A DNA stretch of 64,000 nt from Lentzea albidocapillata (GCF_000719115.1 NZ_JOEA01000002.1:248001-312000); one strand, 5' to 3'; numbered from the stretch's first letter, positions 42,347 through 51,408 are shown. A program made the numbers and translations. Notes: generated by a model not told the origin, from the letters alone.

Positions 42347-42441
42347 TGGCGGAGGCGGACGGGAATCGAACCCGCCGGCGGCAGGTCCTGCCGCCCGTCG
42401 GTGTTGAAGACCGCGCCGGTCACCAGACCGGATACGCCTCC
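42347..42441 (-). tRNA. selC: tRNA-Sec (anticodon UCA)
   Basis: Acceptor strand GGAGGCG pairs with CGCCTCC, and discriminator G plus CCA is encoded at 42350-42347. The T-arm is GGGTTCGATTCCC. The anticodon stem CGGT/ACCG encloses loop CTTCAAC with anticodon TCA. A long variable arm (GGCGGCAGG/CCTGCCGCC) is typical of tRNA-Sec. About 95 nt with CCA. It is 20 nt upstream of selA. Confidence 0.95.
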
Positions 42442-42507
42442 CCGGCGCTGTCCAGGATCGGCAAGCCGGCGGAACATCGACTTCTCCTGGCTTGCCAAGG
42501 TCAGCTC

Positions 42508-43482
42508 ATGACCACTCCCAGACTGACCGAGACCGCCGCCGGTGGCGGTTGCGCGTGCAAGATCCCTCCCGGCGAACTGGAGGACCTCCTCGCCAAGGGC
42601 ATCCCCGCGTTCCCGGGCCTGCTGGTGGGCACCGGGGACGACGCGGCGGCGATCCGGATCGACGGCGAACGCGCCGTGCTGTCCACTGTGGACTTCTTCC
42701 CGCCCGTGGTCGACGACGCCCGCGACTGGGGCCGCATCGCCGCCGCCAACGCCCTGTCGGACGTCTACGCCATGGGCGGTGAGCCGGTGCTCGCGGTGAA
42801 CCTCCTGTGCTGGCCGCGCGCGACACTGCCGATGGAACTCGCCGCCGAGGTCCTGGGCGGCGGGGCGGAGATCGCGGCGCAGGCGCGGTGCCCGGTCGCG
42901 GGAGGCCACAGCATCGACGACGCCGAACCCAAGTACGGCATGGCCGTCACGGGCATCGCCCACCCGGATCGCTTGCTGCGCAACAGTTCCGGCCTGCCGG
43001 GCACACCGCTGTCGCTGACCAAGCCGCTGGGGATCGGTGTCCTCAACACCCGCCACAAAGCGACCGGCGAGGTGTTCGCCAACGCCGTGGCCACGATGGT
43101 GACCTTGAACGCCATCGCGTCACGGGCCGCGGTGGCCGCCGGAATCCGGTGCGGCACGGACATAACCGGCTTCGGGCTGCTCGGCCACACCCTCGAACTG
43201 GCCAGGGCCAGCGGCCTGACCGCGGTGATCGACAGCTCGGCGGTGCCGGTGCTCGACGGCGCGTTCGAAGCGGTGCGCGACGGCTTCGTCAGCGGTGGTA
43301 CCCGGCGCAACCTGGAGTGGGTCCGCCCGCACAGCGACCTCGGCGGCGTGGACGAGACCACCGCGGTGCTGCTCGCCGACGCGCAGACGTCCGGGGGCCT
43401 GCTGCTGGCCGGCGAGATCCCCGGCGCACCGGTGATCGGCGAGCTGGTCCCCCGCCGCGAGCACCTCCTCGTCGTGCGCTGA
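42508..43482 (+). CDS. selD: Selenide, water dikinase SelD
   Basis: 324 aa; makes selenophosphate from selenide and ATP. The N-terminal catalytic loop GGGCACKIPP contains the Cys-x-Cys-Lys motif, so this is the cysteine form, not a selenoprotein. The ATP-binding GDDAAAI and the GGHSIDDAEPKYG loop are intact. ATG at 42508 was chosen because the longer frame crosses selC. It is divergent from selC-selA-selB. Confidence 0.95.
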   Translation: MTTPRLTETAAGGGCACKIPPGELEDLLAKGIPAFPGLLVGTGDDAAAIRIDGERAVLSTVDFFPPVVDDARDWGRIAAANALSDVYAMGGEPVLAVNLLCWPRATLPMELAAEVLGGGAEIAAQARCPVAGGHSIDDAEPKYGMAVTGIAHPDRLLRNSSGLPGTPLSLTKPLGIGVLNTRHKATGEVFANAVATMVTLNAIASRAAVAAGIRCGTDITGFGLLGHTLELARASGLTAVIDSSAVPVLDGAFEAVRDGFVSGGTRRNLEWVRPHSDLGGVDETTAVLLADAQTSGGLLLAGEIPGAPVIGELVPRREHLLVVR

Positions 43483-43519
43483 CGTGTCCGTTTCGCCCGT
43501 TCCCCCAATCGTGTGACCT

Positions 43520-43545
43520 CATTTGACAAATGAAATTGTCAAATG
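43520..43545. promoter_or_regulatory. Operator palindrome overlapping ArsR start
   Basis: Perfect inverted repeat CATTTGACA (43520-43528) and TGTCAAATG (43537-43545) with an 8-nt spacer. The right arm includes the first possible ATG of the regulator. Typical position for autoregulation. Confidence 0.65.
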
Positions 43546-44175
43546 AACGATGGGTCCATGGGCAGCGGCATGAACTACCTCGGCGACCCGGACGCGGTGG
43601 CGGCCGTGCTGGCCCCACTGCGCCGGAAACTGCTGGCCAGGCTGCGTGAGCCCGCGTCGGCGACCCAGCTCGCCGCGGCGCTCGACCTGCCGCGGCAGAA
43701 GGTCAACTACCACCTGCGCGCGCTGGAGACAGCGGGCCTGGTCGAGCTGGTCGAGGAGCGTCAGCGCCGTGGGTGCGTGGAGCGCATCATGCGGGCCCGG
43801 CCGGGCGCGTTCGTCGTGGATCCGACGGTGGTGAGCCACGACGAGGACTCGCCGGCCCAGCTCAGCCTGATCCAGGACCAGTACGCGGCCGAGCACCTCG
43901 TCGACGTCGCCGCAGCGACGGTCCGGGACGTCGCGCGGATGCAGGTCAAGGCCGACGAGACGGGCAAGCGCCTGCTCACCTTCACCGCCGAGACCGACGT
44001 GCGGTTCGCGAGTCCCGCGGACGTGCACGGCTTCACCGACGAGCTGACCGCGGCGCTGCGCGAGATCGCGGCCCGGTACGACACGCCGGACGGCCGCCAG
44101 TACCGGGTCGTGGTCGGCGGTCACCCGACCCCCAAGCCGATTGACAAGTCGAACGAACAGGGAGAGAACCGATGA
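43543..44175 (+). CDS. ArsR-like winged-helix regulator
   Basis: 210 aa at most; starts at 43558 or 43570 are possible because the first ATG lies in the operator. The winged helix is RRKLLARLREPASATQL and LPRQKVNYHLRALETAGLV; a C-terminal domain follows, as in the homologue at 19859. Its stop overlaps the next ATG (ATGA), forming an ArsR-AHSA1-VOC operon. It probably represses this operon through the palindrome at 43520-43545 and senses a small molecule. Confidence 0.85.
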   Translation: MNDGSMGSGMNYLGDPDAVAAVLAPLRRKLLARLREPASATQLAAALDLPRQKVNYHLRALETAGLVELVEERQRRGCVERIMRARPGAFVVDPTVVSHDEDSPAQLSLIQDQYAAEHLVDVAAATVRDVARMQVKADETGKRLLTFTAETDVRFASPADVHGFTDELTAALREIAARYDTPDGRQYRVVVGGHPTPKPIDKSNEQGENR

Positions 44176-44888
44176 GTGACGTCCAGGCCACCGACACCCC
44201 GCGGCTGGAGATCCGGGTGACGACCACGGTCGACGCCGCCTGGCGGGCACTGCGCGACAAGGACGTGATCAGGCAGTGGCACGCGTGGCAGTCCGGTGAG
44301 CTCGAGGCCGAGCTCGACTCGATCTACTTCACCGACGTGGTCGAGGACGCCGAGAACCACACGCTCGTCCCGAACGGTGGTGACCGGTTCGAGATCCGCG
44401 AGGACGGCGACGCCGTGCGCATCACGCTGGTCCGCGCACCGCTGAGCGGCGACGCCGAGTGGGACGCGTACTACGACGACGTCACCGAGGGCTGGACCTC
44501 GTTCCTGCAGCAGCTGCGGTTCGCCCTGGAGCGCAAGCCGGGCGAGCAGCGGCGCACGCTGTTCTTCGGCAACCGCCAGACGTACTCGGGCACCGTGATC
44601 GAGCGCCTGGAACTGGACTCCGCGGGCGAGCCGGGAAGCCGCTACAGCGCCACTCTCGCCGGAGAGGCGATCGAGGGCGAGGTGTGGTTCCGCTCGGAGC
44701 ACCAGTTCGGCGTCACCGTCGACTCCTGGGGCGAGGGCCTGCTGATCATCGCGGGTACCGGGCCGTCCGCGACCGACCCGGCCGGGACGTCGATGGCGCT
44801 GCTGAGCACCTACGGCCTGGCCGACGACGTGTACTCCCTGCTCGACAAGCGGTGGTCCCAGTGGTGGGCCGACAACACGGGCAAGTGA
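44172..44888 (+). CDS. AHSA1/SRPBCC-domain protein
   Basis: 238 aa. The AHSA1 fold begins at RLEIRVTTTVDAAWRALRDKDVIRQWHAW. The segment GWTSFLQQLRFALERKPGEQRRTLFF is followed by a beta-rich second part and a C-terminal helix (YSLLDKRWSQWW). GGGAGAG precedes ATG. It is coupled to the ArsR gene, and the VOC gene follows after 15 nt. It may bind a toxic compound as CalC-type proteins do; this is inference from fold. Confidence 0.82.
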   Translation: MSDVQATDTPRLEIRVTTTVDAAWRALRDKDVIRQWHAWQSGELEAELDSIYFTDVVEDAENHTLVPNGGDRFEIREDGDAVRITLVRAPLSGDAEWDAYYDDVTEGWTSFLQQLRFALERKPGEQRRTLFFGNRQTYSGTVIERLELDSAGEPGSRYSATLAGEAIEGEVWFRSEHQFGVTVDSWGEGLLIIAGTGPSATDPAGTSMALLSTYGLADDVYSLLDKRWSQWWADNTGK

Positions 44889-44903
44889 GCGAGGAGAATT
44901 CTC

Positions 44904-45308
44904 ATGGCGGACAAGCGAAACCGGGCCGGCACGATCGTGGGCCTCGACCTGACCATCACCGACGCTCCCGGCCTGCGGGACTTCTACGCCGAGGTCGTCG
45001 GCTGGAAACCTGAGCCGCTGAGCATGGGCACGCACGACGACTACATGATGCTGGCGCCGGACGGCACTCCCGTCGCGGGCATCTGCCGCAAGGCGGGCGG
45101 CAACGCCGACCTGCCTCCCCAGTGGCTCACCTACGTCGCGGTCGACGACCTGTCCGCGAGCCTCGAGAAGGTGACCGCGCAGGGCGGCGAGGTGGTGCGC
45201 GCACCGGCGGGCGCAGGGCCGGGTGCCTTCGCGCTGATCAAGGACCCGGCCGGGGCGACGCTCGCGCTGATGCAGAACCCGTACCCCGGCGGGGACGACG
45301 GCCGGTAG
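44904..45308 (+). CDS. VOC (glyoxalase/bleomycin-resistance fold) protein
   Basis: 134 aa with two VOC halves: VGLDLTITDAPGLRDFYAEVVGW at the N-terminus and FALIKDPAGATLALMQ at the C-terminus. GAGGAG site. Third gene of the ArsR operon. The lack of clear metal-binding His/Glu pairs suits a binding rather than catalytic protein. Hairpin GGCGGGTGGTG/CACCACCCGCC (45314-45346) follows, overlapping the stop of the convergent acyl-CoA dehydrogenase. Confidence 0.8.
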   Translation: MADKRNRAGTIVGLDLTITDAPGLRDFYAEVVGWKPEPLSMGTHDDYMMLAPDGTPVAGICRKAGGNADLPPQWLTYVAVDDLSASLEKVTAQGGEVVRAPAGAGPGAFALIKDPAGATLALMQNPYPGGDDGR

Positions 45309-45313
45309 GGCCC

Positions 45314-45346
45314 GGCGGGTGGTGGCGGGCACCGTCACCACCCGCC
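45314..45346. terminator. Bidirectional terminator hairpin
   Basis: 11-bp perfect stem GGCGGGTGGTG / CACCACCCGCC with an 11-nt loop between convergent operons; the right arm overlaps the last codons of the acyl-CoA dehydrogenase. Confidence 0.65.
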
Positions 45347-46471
45347 CCGTTCGGCGATTCCGCGCACCAGCGTCGCGCTGAGCGCGTCGTCGGTGTCGAG
45401 GTTGGCGGCGATCACCTCGCACAGCATCTCGTCGGTGCCGCCGCCGATCCGGGTGAGCCGGACGTCGCGGTACATCCGCGCCAGCGGGAAGTCCTCCGTG
45501 TAGCCGCGGCCGCCGAACGCCTGCAGGGCCGCGTCGACCGCGTCGGCGCAGTCGCTGGCGGCGACCAGTTTCACGGCCGCCACAGCGGAATGCGACACCT
45601 CGTCCCCGTGTCCCGGCTTCATCGCGGCGTCGAGCAGCGCGGCGACCGCCGACACGCGGGCCCAGTGCCACGCCATGCGGTGCCGCAGGACCTGATGGTC
45701 GAACAGACGTGCCGAGAAGGCGGTGCGGTCACGCATGTGCGCCAGGGCCAGCGCCATGGCCGCCCGCGCGGTGGCGACCAGGCCGGCCGCGGCCGCCAGC
45801 CGTTCGAAGTCGAGCACGCGCAGCAGTTGCACCAGTCCCGCACGGGGGTTGCCGACCACGGCGGTGCCGGGCACGGTCACGTCCAGGTCGAGCACGGCGG
45901 TGTCCGCGGACCGGACTCCCAGCGTCGGCACGAACCGGGTCGGCGTCACGCCGGAGAGTGGCACCACGAACAGTCCGAACGACCGCGCGTCGCCCGTTCT
46001 GGCCAGTACCAGCACGTGCGTCGCCCGGCCGGCGTTGGTGATGAGGCACTTGGTGCCGGTCAACCGCCACTGGTCGCCCTCGCGCCGGGCGGACGTCGTC
46101 ACCGCGGGCACGTCGGACCCGGCACCGGGCTCCGTGACCGCGGCGCACCCGATGACGGACCCGTCGAGCGCGCCTTCGAGGATCTCCGCGTGACCGCCGG
46201 CGCGGTGCAGGGCGTGCAGGAAGACCTCGCTGTGCAACGACACGGCGAGCGCCGCGCCTGCGTTGTGCTCGGCCAGTTCCTCCACCAGCACCCGCGCCAG
46301 GGGTAGCCCGGCCACCGGGCCGAGCGCCCACCGTTCGCGGAAGGCACCGGCGGCAGCGAGGGCGCTGAACAGCTCACGTGGCAGGTGCCCGTCCTCCTCC
46401 CAGGAAGGCATGCAGGGCACGAACCCGGCGATCACCCGGCGGATCTCCGCGCGGTAGTCGTCCACGTTCAT
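45335..46471 (-). CDS. Acyl-CoA (acyl-ACP) dehydrogenase
   Basis: 378 aa FAD enzyme. The signature AAVTEPGAGSDVPAVTT lies in the middle, TGTKCLITNAG follows, and C-terminal helices contain QAFGGRGYTEDFPLARMYRD, as in the family. The catalytic base region (GGGTDEM) is present as a variant of the usual G-T-x-E. ATG overlaps the kinase stop (ATGA). As the last gene of an operon with an ACP, it may oxidise an ACP-bound acyl chain. Substrate unknown. Confidence 0.9.
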   Translation of the reverse strand: MNVDDYRAEIRRVIAGFVPCMPSWEEDGHLPRELFSALAAAGAFRERWALGPVAGLPLARVLVEELAEHNAGAALAVSLHSEVFLHALHRAGGHAEILEGALDGSVIGCAAVTEPGAGSDVPAVTTSARREGDQWRLTGTKCLITNAGRATHVLVLARTGDARSFGLFVVPLSGVTPTRFVPTLGVRSADTAVLDLDVTVPGTAVVGNPRAGLVQLLRVLDFERLAAAAGLVATARAAMALALAHMRDRTAFSARLFDHQVLRHRMAWHWARVSAVAALLDAAMKPGHGDEVSHSAVAAVKLVAASDCADAVDAALQAFGGRGYTEDFPLARMYRDVRLTRIGGGTDEMLCEVIAANLDTDDALSATLVRGIAERGGW

Positions 46472-47169
46472 CCCGCCTCCCGCAGGGCTTCCAGGTCGGC
46501 GCACACCTCGGCGGCGATGCCGTCCACGTCCCGCAGCGCGGTGCGCACGACGTGCCAGCGGCCAGGTACCGCCATCGACAGCAGGTGCCCGCGCACCGCG
46601 CTCTGGTAGGTGACGAAAGCCGTTTCGGGGGTGGAGGTCCCGGCGTGCTGCGGCCCCAGCTCGCCGGGGTTCACGTCGGCCATCCGGCGCGCGGCGGCGG
46701 TCGTCACCGGGGTGTCGAGCAGGAACACGCGGTCCGGCCGCCGCACCGGCGCGAACAGCGGCAGGATCTGTTCCGGCCGGTCGAAGTCCCCGCGCGCCCG
46801 CACACCACCCGCGGCGATGCGGGCGACGAACTTGTGGAACCAGCCGTCCGCGACGACGACGTGTCCCCGTTCCAGCGCCGGGGTGATCACGCACCGGTCG
46901 ACGAGCGCGTAGTAGCTCGCCCGGATCAGCACCCAGTGCGGGTCGCCGAGCCGGAAGTACGGGCCGCGCAACGACATCTGCTGCAACGCGCGCAGCCCGT
47001 CCAGGTACTCGGCGACGAACGGGTCGTCCGGTTCGGCGGCGTTGTGCCGGACGAGCCGGACCGTCCGGCCCCGCAGGCGGAGCCGGTCGGCCACGGCGGT
47101 GGCGGTGCTGGACTTCCCGGCCCCGTCGATTCCCTCCAGCGCGACGAACACCCGCTCACCCGCCGCCAC
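46468..47169 (-). CDS. Thymidylate-kinase-like P-loop protein
   Basis: 233 aa. P-loop EGIDGAGKSS near residue 15, as in thymidylate kinases. A DGW motif near 110 replaces the usual DRY, and an RP-D-x-xFLLD strand follows. The central part departs from true Tmk enzymes, so it probably phosphorylates another nucleotide or pathway compound. GTG at 47169 is chosen; GTG at 47151 is an alternative. It overlaps the nucleotidyltransferase end by 14 nt and is coupled to the dehydrogenase. Confidence 0.75.
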   Translation of the reverse strand: MAAGERVFVALEGIDGAGKSSTATAVADRLRLRGRTVRLVRHNAAEPDDPFVAEYLDGLRALQQMSLRGPYFRLGDPHWVLIRASYYALVDRCVITPALERGHVVVADGWFHKFVARIAAGGVRARGDFDRPEQILPLFAPVRRPDRVFLLDTPVTTAAARRMADVNPGELGPQHAGTSTPETAFVTYQSAVRGHLLSMAVPGRWHVVRTALRDVDGIAAEVCADLEALREAG

Positions 47170-48781
47170 GCCGGTGCGGCTGGGCCCCGCCGGACGTGAG
47201 GAGGTCGCGGGCCTCCTCGATCGGGAAGTCGGCGTCGAGGTACGCACCGAGCCGGATCCAGTCGTGCCCGATCCGCAGCGTGGCCTCCCAGGCGGCGGCC
47301 GAGTCGAACGAGGCTGGGAACACCTCGGCCCGGACGAGGTCACGCACCCCGGCGACGAGCTTGTCCAGGCGTTCCGCCCACAACTCCCATCCGTCCCCGG
47401 CGAGCTCGCGTTCGACGGCGGCGGCCTGCGCGGCCAGCTCTGCGGGCACGGCGGTCAGCGCGCCCAGCCGGGCGACGATCGCCGCGTCGGGAGGCAGCGG
47501 ACTCGTCCCGCACGCGCTCAGCAACGCCCGGCAGGCGTGGTGCAGCAACCGCAGCCCGCTCGTCCGCGCCACCTCCCGCTGCCCGCCGTCCAGTGCTCCG
47601 GACAGGTCCTCCCGCGCATTCTCGATCATGATGTGGGACCACACCTGCGCCATCCCCGCCGCCGCGAACCGCTTTGCGGGCAACGGAACCAGCGAGACGT
47701 GCCCGTCGGCGGCGGCCCCGGCGAGGCCCAGGACCGGCATCCGGGTGGACGGCGGCGGCGTGACCGGTTCGGCCGGCGCCCACGGCTGCGCGGAGGCGAT
47801 CGGCCCGCCGTCGCGCCAGTGCAACTCGACCAGCCCGATCCGGTGGAACTCGGCCAGCGCGCTCGCGGCCGGTCCGGAAGCCCTTTTGAGCACCTCGGCG
47901 ACCGGACGTCCTGGTGCGATCGAGCGCCATGCCCGTCCAGCGGGCGCGTCCAGGACGAAGACGTCGGCCCGGTCGCGCACCACGTGCAGCCGGTCGCCGA
48001 TCGGCCAGGTGGTGACACCCGCCCGCAGGCCGAGCAGCACCTGGTCCGCGTCGGCAGGACACCCGTCGACCCCGAAGTCCGCGACCAGCGCCGCGTGCTC
48101 GTCCAGCGGTTGTGCGGCCTCACCAAGGCCGCGCAATCCCGCCAGCCGGTCGCGCAGCCGCGCAGCCTCCGCGTCGCCCCCGGCGGCCAGCCGGTCGAAC
48201 TGCTGGTCGAGCCACTTGGGCTCCAGATAGGTCTCCCCGCGCGCGGCCACCCACGACTTCGCCGCGTGCCGCGCCGCGATTCCGGCCCACGCCAACGCTT
48301 CGTGCTCCTCCCCCAGCACGTGCGACGCGACCGCGTGCCGCATCGCCTGCCTGCTGTGGTGCGCGTACCAGCCCGCCACGACCTCGGGCAACGACAAGGG
48401 CCACTCGCGCGCCCGCCGCACGACGTCCTCCCCGCGCAGCACCACGGCACCGCGCAGCCGCTGGCACCGGTCGAGCAACGCCGCGGGCAGCGCGCCGAAC
48501 CCTGCGGCCACGTGGGCACGGACCGCGTCGGCCTGCGCGCGGACCTGGCGCAACGAGCGGGTGCGCACCTCGACGCGGCGGCCCCGTACGAACACGATCG
48601 TGGGCATCGTCGGGTGGTCGTGGTCGTCGTCGGCCAGCAGCAGGAAGTCGACGTCCGAGGCGGAGTTGCCGAACCCCTCGGCGATCGAGCCCTCCAGCAC
48701 CGCGCCGCACCCCGGTGGCGCGTCCACCAGGTCCAGCGTCTCGGTGAGCAACGAGGTCAGCTCCGCGCGATCGATGATCAC
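47156..48781 (-). CDS. Nucleotidyltransferase-domain protein
   Basis: 541 aa. Residues 20-60 hold the NTase pattern GSIAEGFGNSASDVDFLLL (GS-x-A-x-G then SDxD), with a further acidic residue in EVRTRS giving a possible third metal ligand. The rest (90-540) is helical and not recognised. It may transfer a nucleotide to a small molecule or protein. GTG overlaps the stop of the PEP-synthase-like gene (GTGA). Confidence 0.75.
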   Translation of the reverse strand: MIIDRAELTSLLTETLDLVDAPPGCGAVLEGSIAEGFGNSASDVDFLLLADDDHDHPTMPTIVFVRGRRVEVRTRSLRQVRAQADAVRAHVAAGFGALPAALLDRCQRLRGAVVLRGEDVVRRAREWPLSLPEVVAGWYAHHSRQAMRHAVASHVLGEEHEALAWAGIAARHAAKSWVAARGETYLEPKWLDQQFDRLAAGGDAEAARLRDRLAGLRGLGEAAQPLDEHAALVADFGVDGCPADADQVLLGLRAGVTTWPIGDRLHVVRDRADVFVLDAPAGRAWRSIAPGRPVAEVLKRASGPAASALAEFHRIGLVELHWRDGGPIASAQPWAPAEPVTPPPSTRMPVLGLAGAAADGHVSLVPLPAKRFAAAGMAQVWSHIMIENAREDLSGALDGGQREVARTSGLRLLHHACRALLSACGTSPLPPDAAIVARLGALTAVPAELAAQAAAVERELAGDGWELWAERLDKLVAGVRDLVRAEVFPASFDSAAAWEATLRIGHDWIRLGAYLDADFPIEEARDLLTSGGAQPHRRGGG

Positions 48782-51408
48782 GACTCCTCCGGCCCGGCCA
48801 GCACCCGGATGGTCCCGGTCGCGCCGTCGACGTCGAGGCGCATGCCGTCGCGCACTCGGGTCGTCAGGCCGGGGACCTGCACCACGGTGGGCACGCCCAG
48901 CTCACGGGCGACGATGGCGACGTGGGTCAGCGGGCTGCCGCGCTCGACGAGCAGGCCCGACGCCGACGGCAGCCACGCCACCCAGCCGGGATCGGTGCGG
49001 TAGGTGACGAGGATGTCGCCCTGAGCCTCCGACGGCAGGTCGACCACCTTCGCGCGGCCCTGCACCCTGCCCGGTCCGGCGGGCACGCCGGTGAGCTCCG
49101 CCCCAGCCGCCGCCGCGGCTCCTCCGGGAACGGCACGGGCCCACGCCACCCGGTTCGCCCTGGTGCCGACGGCGCCGCGGGTGGTGAAGCGGGACGGCGC
49201 GGTCAGCAGGCGGTCCGACTCGGCGATCGCCTTGCGGGAACTGACGAGCGCGCGCAGGTCCACGTCCACAGTGGACGCGTCGAAGCATCCGCCGATCTCC
49301 TCCAGGTAGAGCCAGAAGACGTCCTCCGGCGAGTCGAGCAGACCCAGCGAGGCGAACCGGCGGCCGATCGCGCGCACCATCACCTTCGCCGTCCCGAACG
49401 CGCGAGTGCGGCAGAAGCGGATGCGTTCGCGCAGTTCCAGCGCCCTGCGCACCTTGCCGCGGACCCGTTCGTACACCTGACGTTTCGCGGGAGACAAGGC
49501 CTTGAGGACAGCATCCACGTCGGCCCGTCCCGTCATGCTCTCCACCGACGCCACGGCCGCGCGCAGCATCGGGAAGAAGGTCGACGGGTCGTCGCGCAGG
49601 CTCGGCGCCTCGAGTTTCAGCTCGTCCAGGCTGCGGTCGCCGTAGCGCGCCACATAGTCGTCCACTTCGGACACGAACGCGGTGTGCCCGCCGTCCAGCA
49701 ACGCCGCTCTGGCCTGCCGGGGCTCGGACTCGGTGACGATGCGGCGCAGTTCGTCGTCGGCCCGCACCACGCCCGCGAGCTCGGCGATGCGGTGCGCGGG
49801 CCCCGCCGACTCGACCGAGTTCGCCGGGCCCGCCACCGCCCACGTGAACCAGAGCGGGGCGTCGGGCAGCCACCGCCGGTTGAGCAGCTGCAACGTCCCG
49901 AAGGACAGCCCGATGACCGCGTCGAGCACCGCGACCCTGCCCCAGCGCGCCACCAGGGTGCGTTCGAGCGCCTGGTAGCGGCGGTAGACCTGGTCGGCGG
50001 TCAGCGCGTCGTAGTCCGTGGCGCCGAACTCCTCGTAGGTGCGGTAGAAGTCCTCGACGAACCGCTCGCCGGTGCGTTCGACCAGGGCGAACCTGGTCGC
50101 GAACCGCAGTCGTGACCGCGCGGTCACGAGGATCTCCTCCGACCGCGAGCCGAACGTGAACGGGTACAGCCCGTCGGCCAGCTCGGGATCGAGCGACTCC
50201 TCCACCCCGAGGGTGAGCTCAAGGCTGCGGCGGCCCAGCTTGTACAGCGGCGCGAGGCGCACCAGCCGGTACCAGTTCAGCAGGTTGTAGTAGACGCGCC
50301 CGTGGAAGTAGCCGAGCAGCGCGGGCAGCCACTCCTGCGCCTGGCTCAACTGCGCGTCGGGCACCTTCAGCTCGCGGCAGTACTCCTCGTAGACGCGTTG
50401 GTACACCCGGCGCGCGAAGCTGTACGTCAGCGGCGAGGTCATGCCGCGAAAGCTCTCGATGATGTTGGAGTTGTCCCAGACGTGCAGTTCGCCCGGCTCG
50501 TCCAGACCAGCGGTGATCGGCCTGCTCTGCAACACCCACAGGGTGCCGCCGGCCAACGCCCACTCCACGTCCTGCGGGGCGCCGCGGGCGTTCTCGATCC
50601 GCCCGGCCAGCTCACCGAGCGCGCGCAGCTCGGCGTCGGTGACCGCGAGCTCTTCCCTTGCCGCGACAGCGGTCTCGGTCACCCGGCACCCGCCGGAGGC
50701 GTCCGGGTCGTACCGCTCCCGCTTCTCCCCCACGGTGACCCGCAGGACGCGGCCGGCCGAGTCGAGCACGACGGTGTCGGCGTCCACCGCGCCGCCGACC
50801 AGTCCTTCTCCGAGCCCGAACACCGCGCTGACGACGCGTTCGGTCCGCTCGCCCGACATCGGGTTGGCGGTGAACAGCACGCCGCTCTTCTCCGCGGCCA
50901 CCAGCCGCTGGACGATCACCGCCATCCCGCAGCCGCCCGGCGGGAGGCCGTGCGCGAGCCGGTACGCGAGCGCGCGTGCCGAGTACGCGCCCGCCCAGCA
51001 GCGCCGTACGTGGTCGGCGATCGCGTCGATCCCCTCGACGTTGAGGAACGTGTCGAACTGACCGGCGAAGGAGAACCGCGGGCCGTCCTCGTCCAGTCCG
51101 GACGACCGCACCGCGACCGGACCGTTCCCGACCTCTTGTGCGGCGGCCGTGATCTCGGCCAGCACGTCAGGTGCCGGCGGCGTCTGGAGGATCGCACTCG
51201 CCACGGCCTCGGCAGCGGCTTGCGCGCGGTCCGCGGTGAGGTCGCGCAGTTCGGCAGCGATCCGTTCGGCCAGGCCGGTCTCGGCCAGGTGCCGGCGCAG
51301 GACGTCCGCGCCGATCACGCGCCACGGCGGCACCACGAACCCGGCGTCGGCCAGTTCGCGCAGCCCGCGCGCCTTGGCCCCGTCCACCTCGCTCGTCACG
51401 GCCGTCAT
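48778..51408 (-). CDS. PEP-synthase/rifampicin-phosphotransferase-like enzyme
   Basis: 876 aa. The N-terminal ATP-grasp domain (1-320) carries AVRSSGLDEDGPRFSFAGQ, and DVEWALAGGTLWVLQSRP lies at its end. A central helical linker (340-760) of unusual sequence follows. The C-terminal swivelling phosphohistidine domain has GSPLTHVAIVARELGVPTVV, whose His is the phosphate carrier. The architecture ATP-grasp / linker / His domain is that of rifampicin phosphotransferase and PEP-synthase relatives without the PEP barrel, so it may phosphorylate a pathway compound. ATG overlaps the UbiA-like stop. Confidence 0.88.
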   Translation of the reverse strand: MTAVTSEVDGAKARGLRELADAGFVVPPWRVIGADVLRRHLAETGLAERIAAELRDLTADRAQAAAEAVASAILQTPPAPDVLAEITAAAQEVGNGPVAVRSSGLDEDGPRFSFAGQFDTFLNVEGIDAIADHVRRCWAGAYSARALAYRLAHGLPPGGCGMAVIVQRLVAAEKSGVLFTANPMSGERTERVVSAVFGLGEGLVGGAVDADTVVLDSAGRVLRVTVGEKRERYDPDASGGCRVTETAVAAREELAVTDAELRALGELAGRIENARGAPQDVEWALAGGTLWVLQSRPITAGLDEPGELHVWDNSNIIESFRGMTSPLTYSFARRVYQRVYEEYCRELKVPDAQLSQAQEWLPALLGYFHGRVYYNLLNWYRLVRLAPLYKLGRRSLELTLGVEESLDPELADGLYPFTFGSRSEEILVTARSRLRFATRFALVERTGERFVEDFYRTYEEFGATDYDALTADQVYRRYQALERTLVARWGRVAVLDAVIGLSFGTLQLLNRRWLPDAPLWFTWAVAGPANSVESAGPAHRIAELAGVVRADDELRRIVTESEPRQARAALLDGGHTAFVSEVDDYVARYGDRSLDELKLEAPSLRDDPSTFFPMLRAAVASVESMTGRADVDAVLKALSPAKRQVYERVRGKVRRALELRERIRFCRTRAFGTAKVMVRAIGRRFASLGLLDSPEDVFWLYLEEIGGCFDASTVDVDLRALVSSRKAIAESDRLLTAPSRFTTRGAVGTRANRVAWARAVPGGAAAAAGAELTGVPAGPGRVQGRAKVVDLPSEAQGDILVTYRTDPGWVAWLPSASGLLVERGSPLTHVAIVARELGVPTVVQVPGLTTRVRDGMRLDVDGATGTIRVLAGPEES

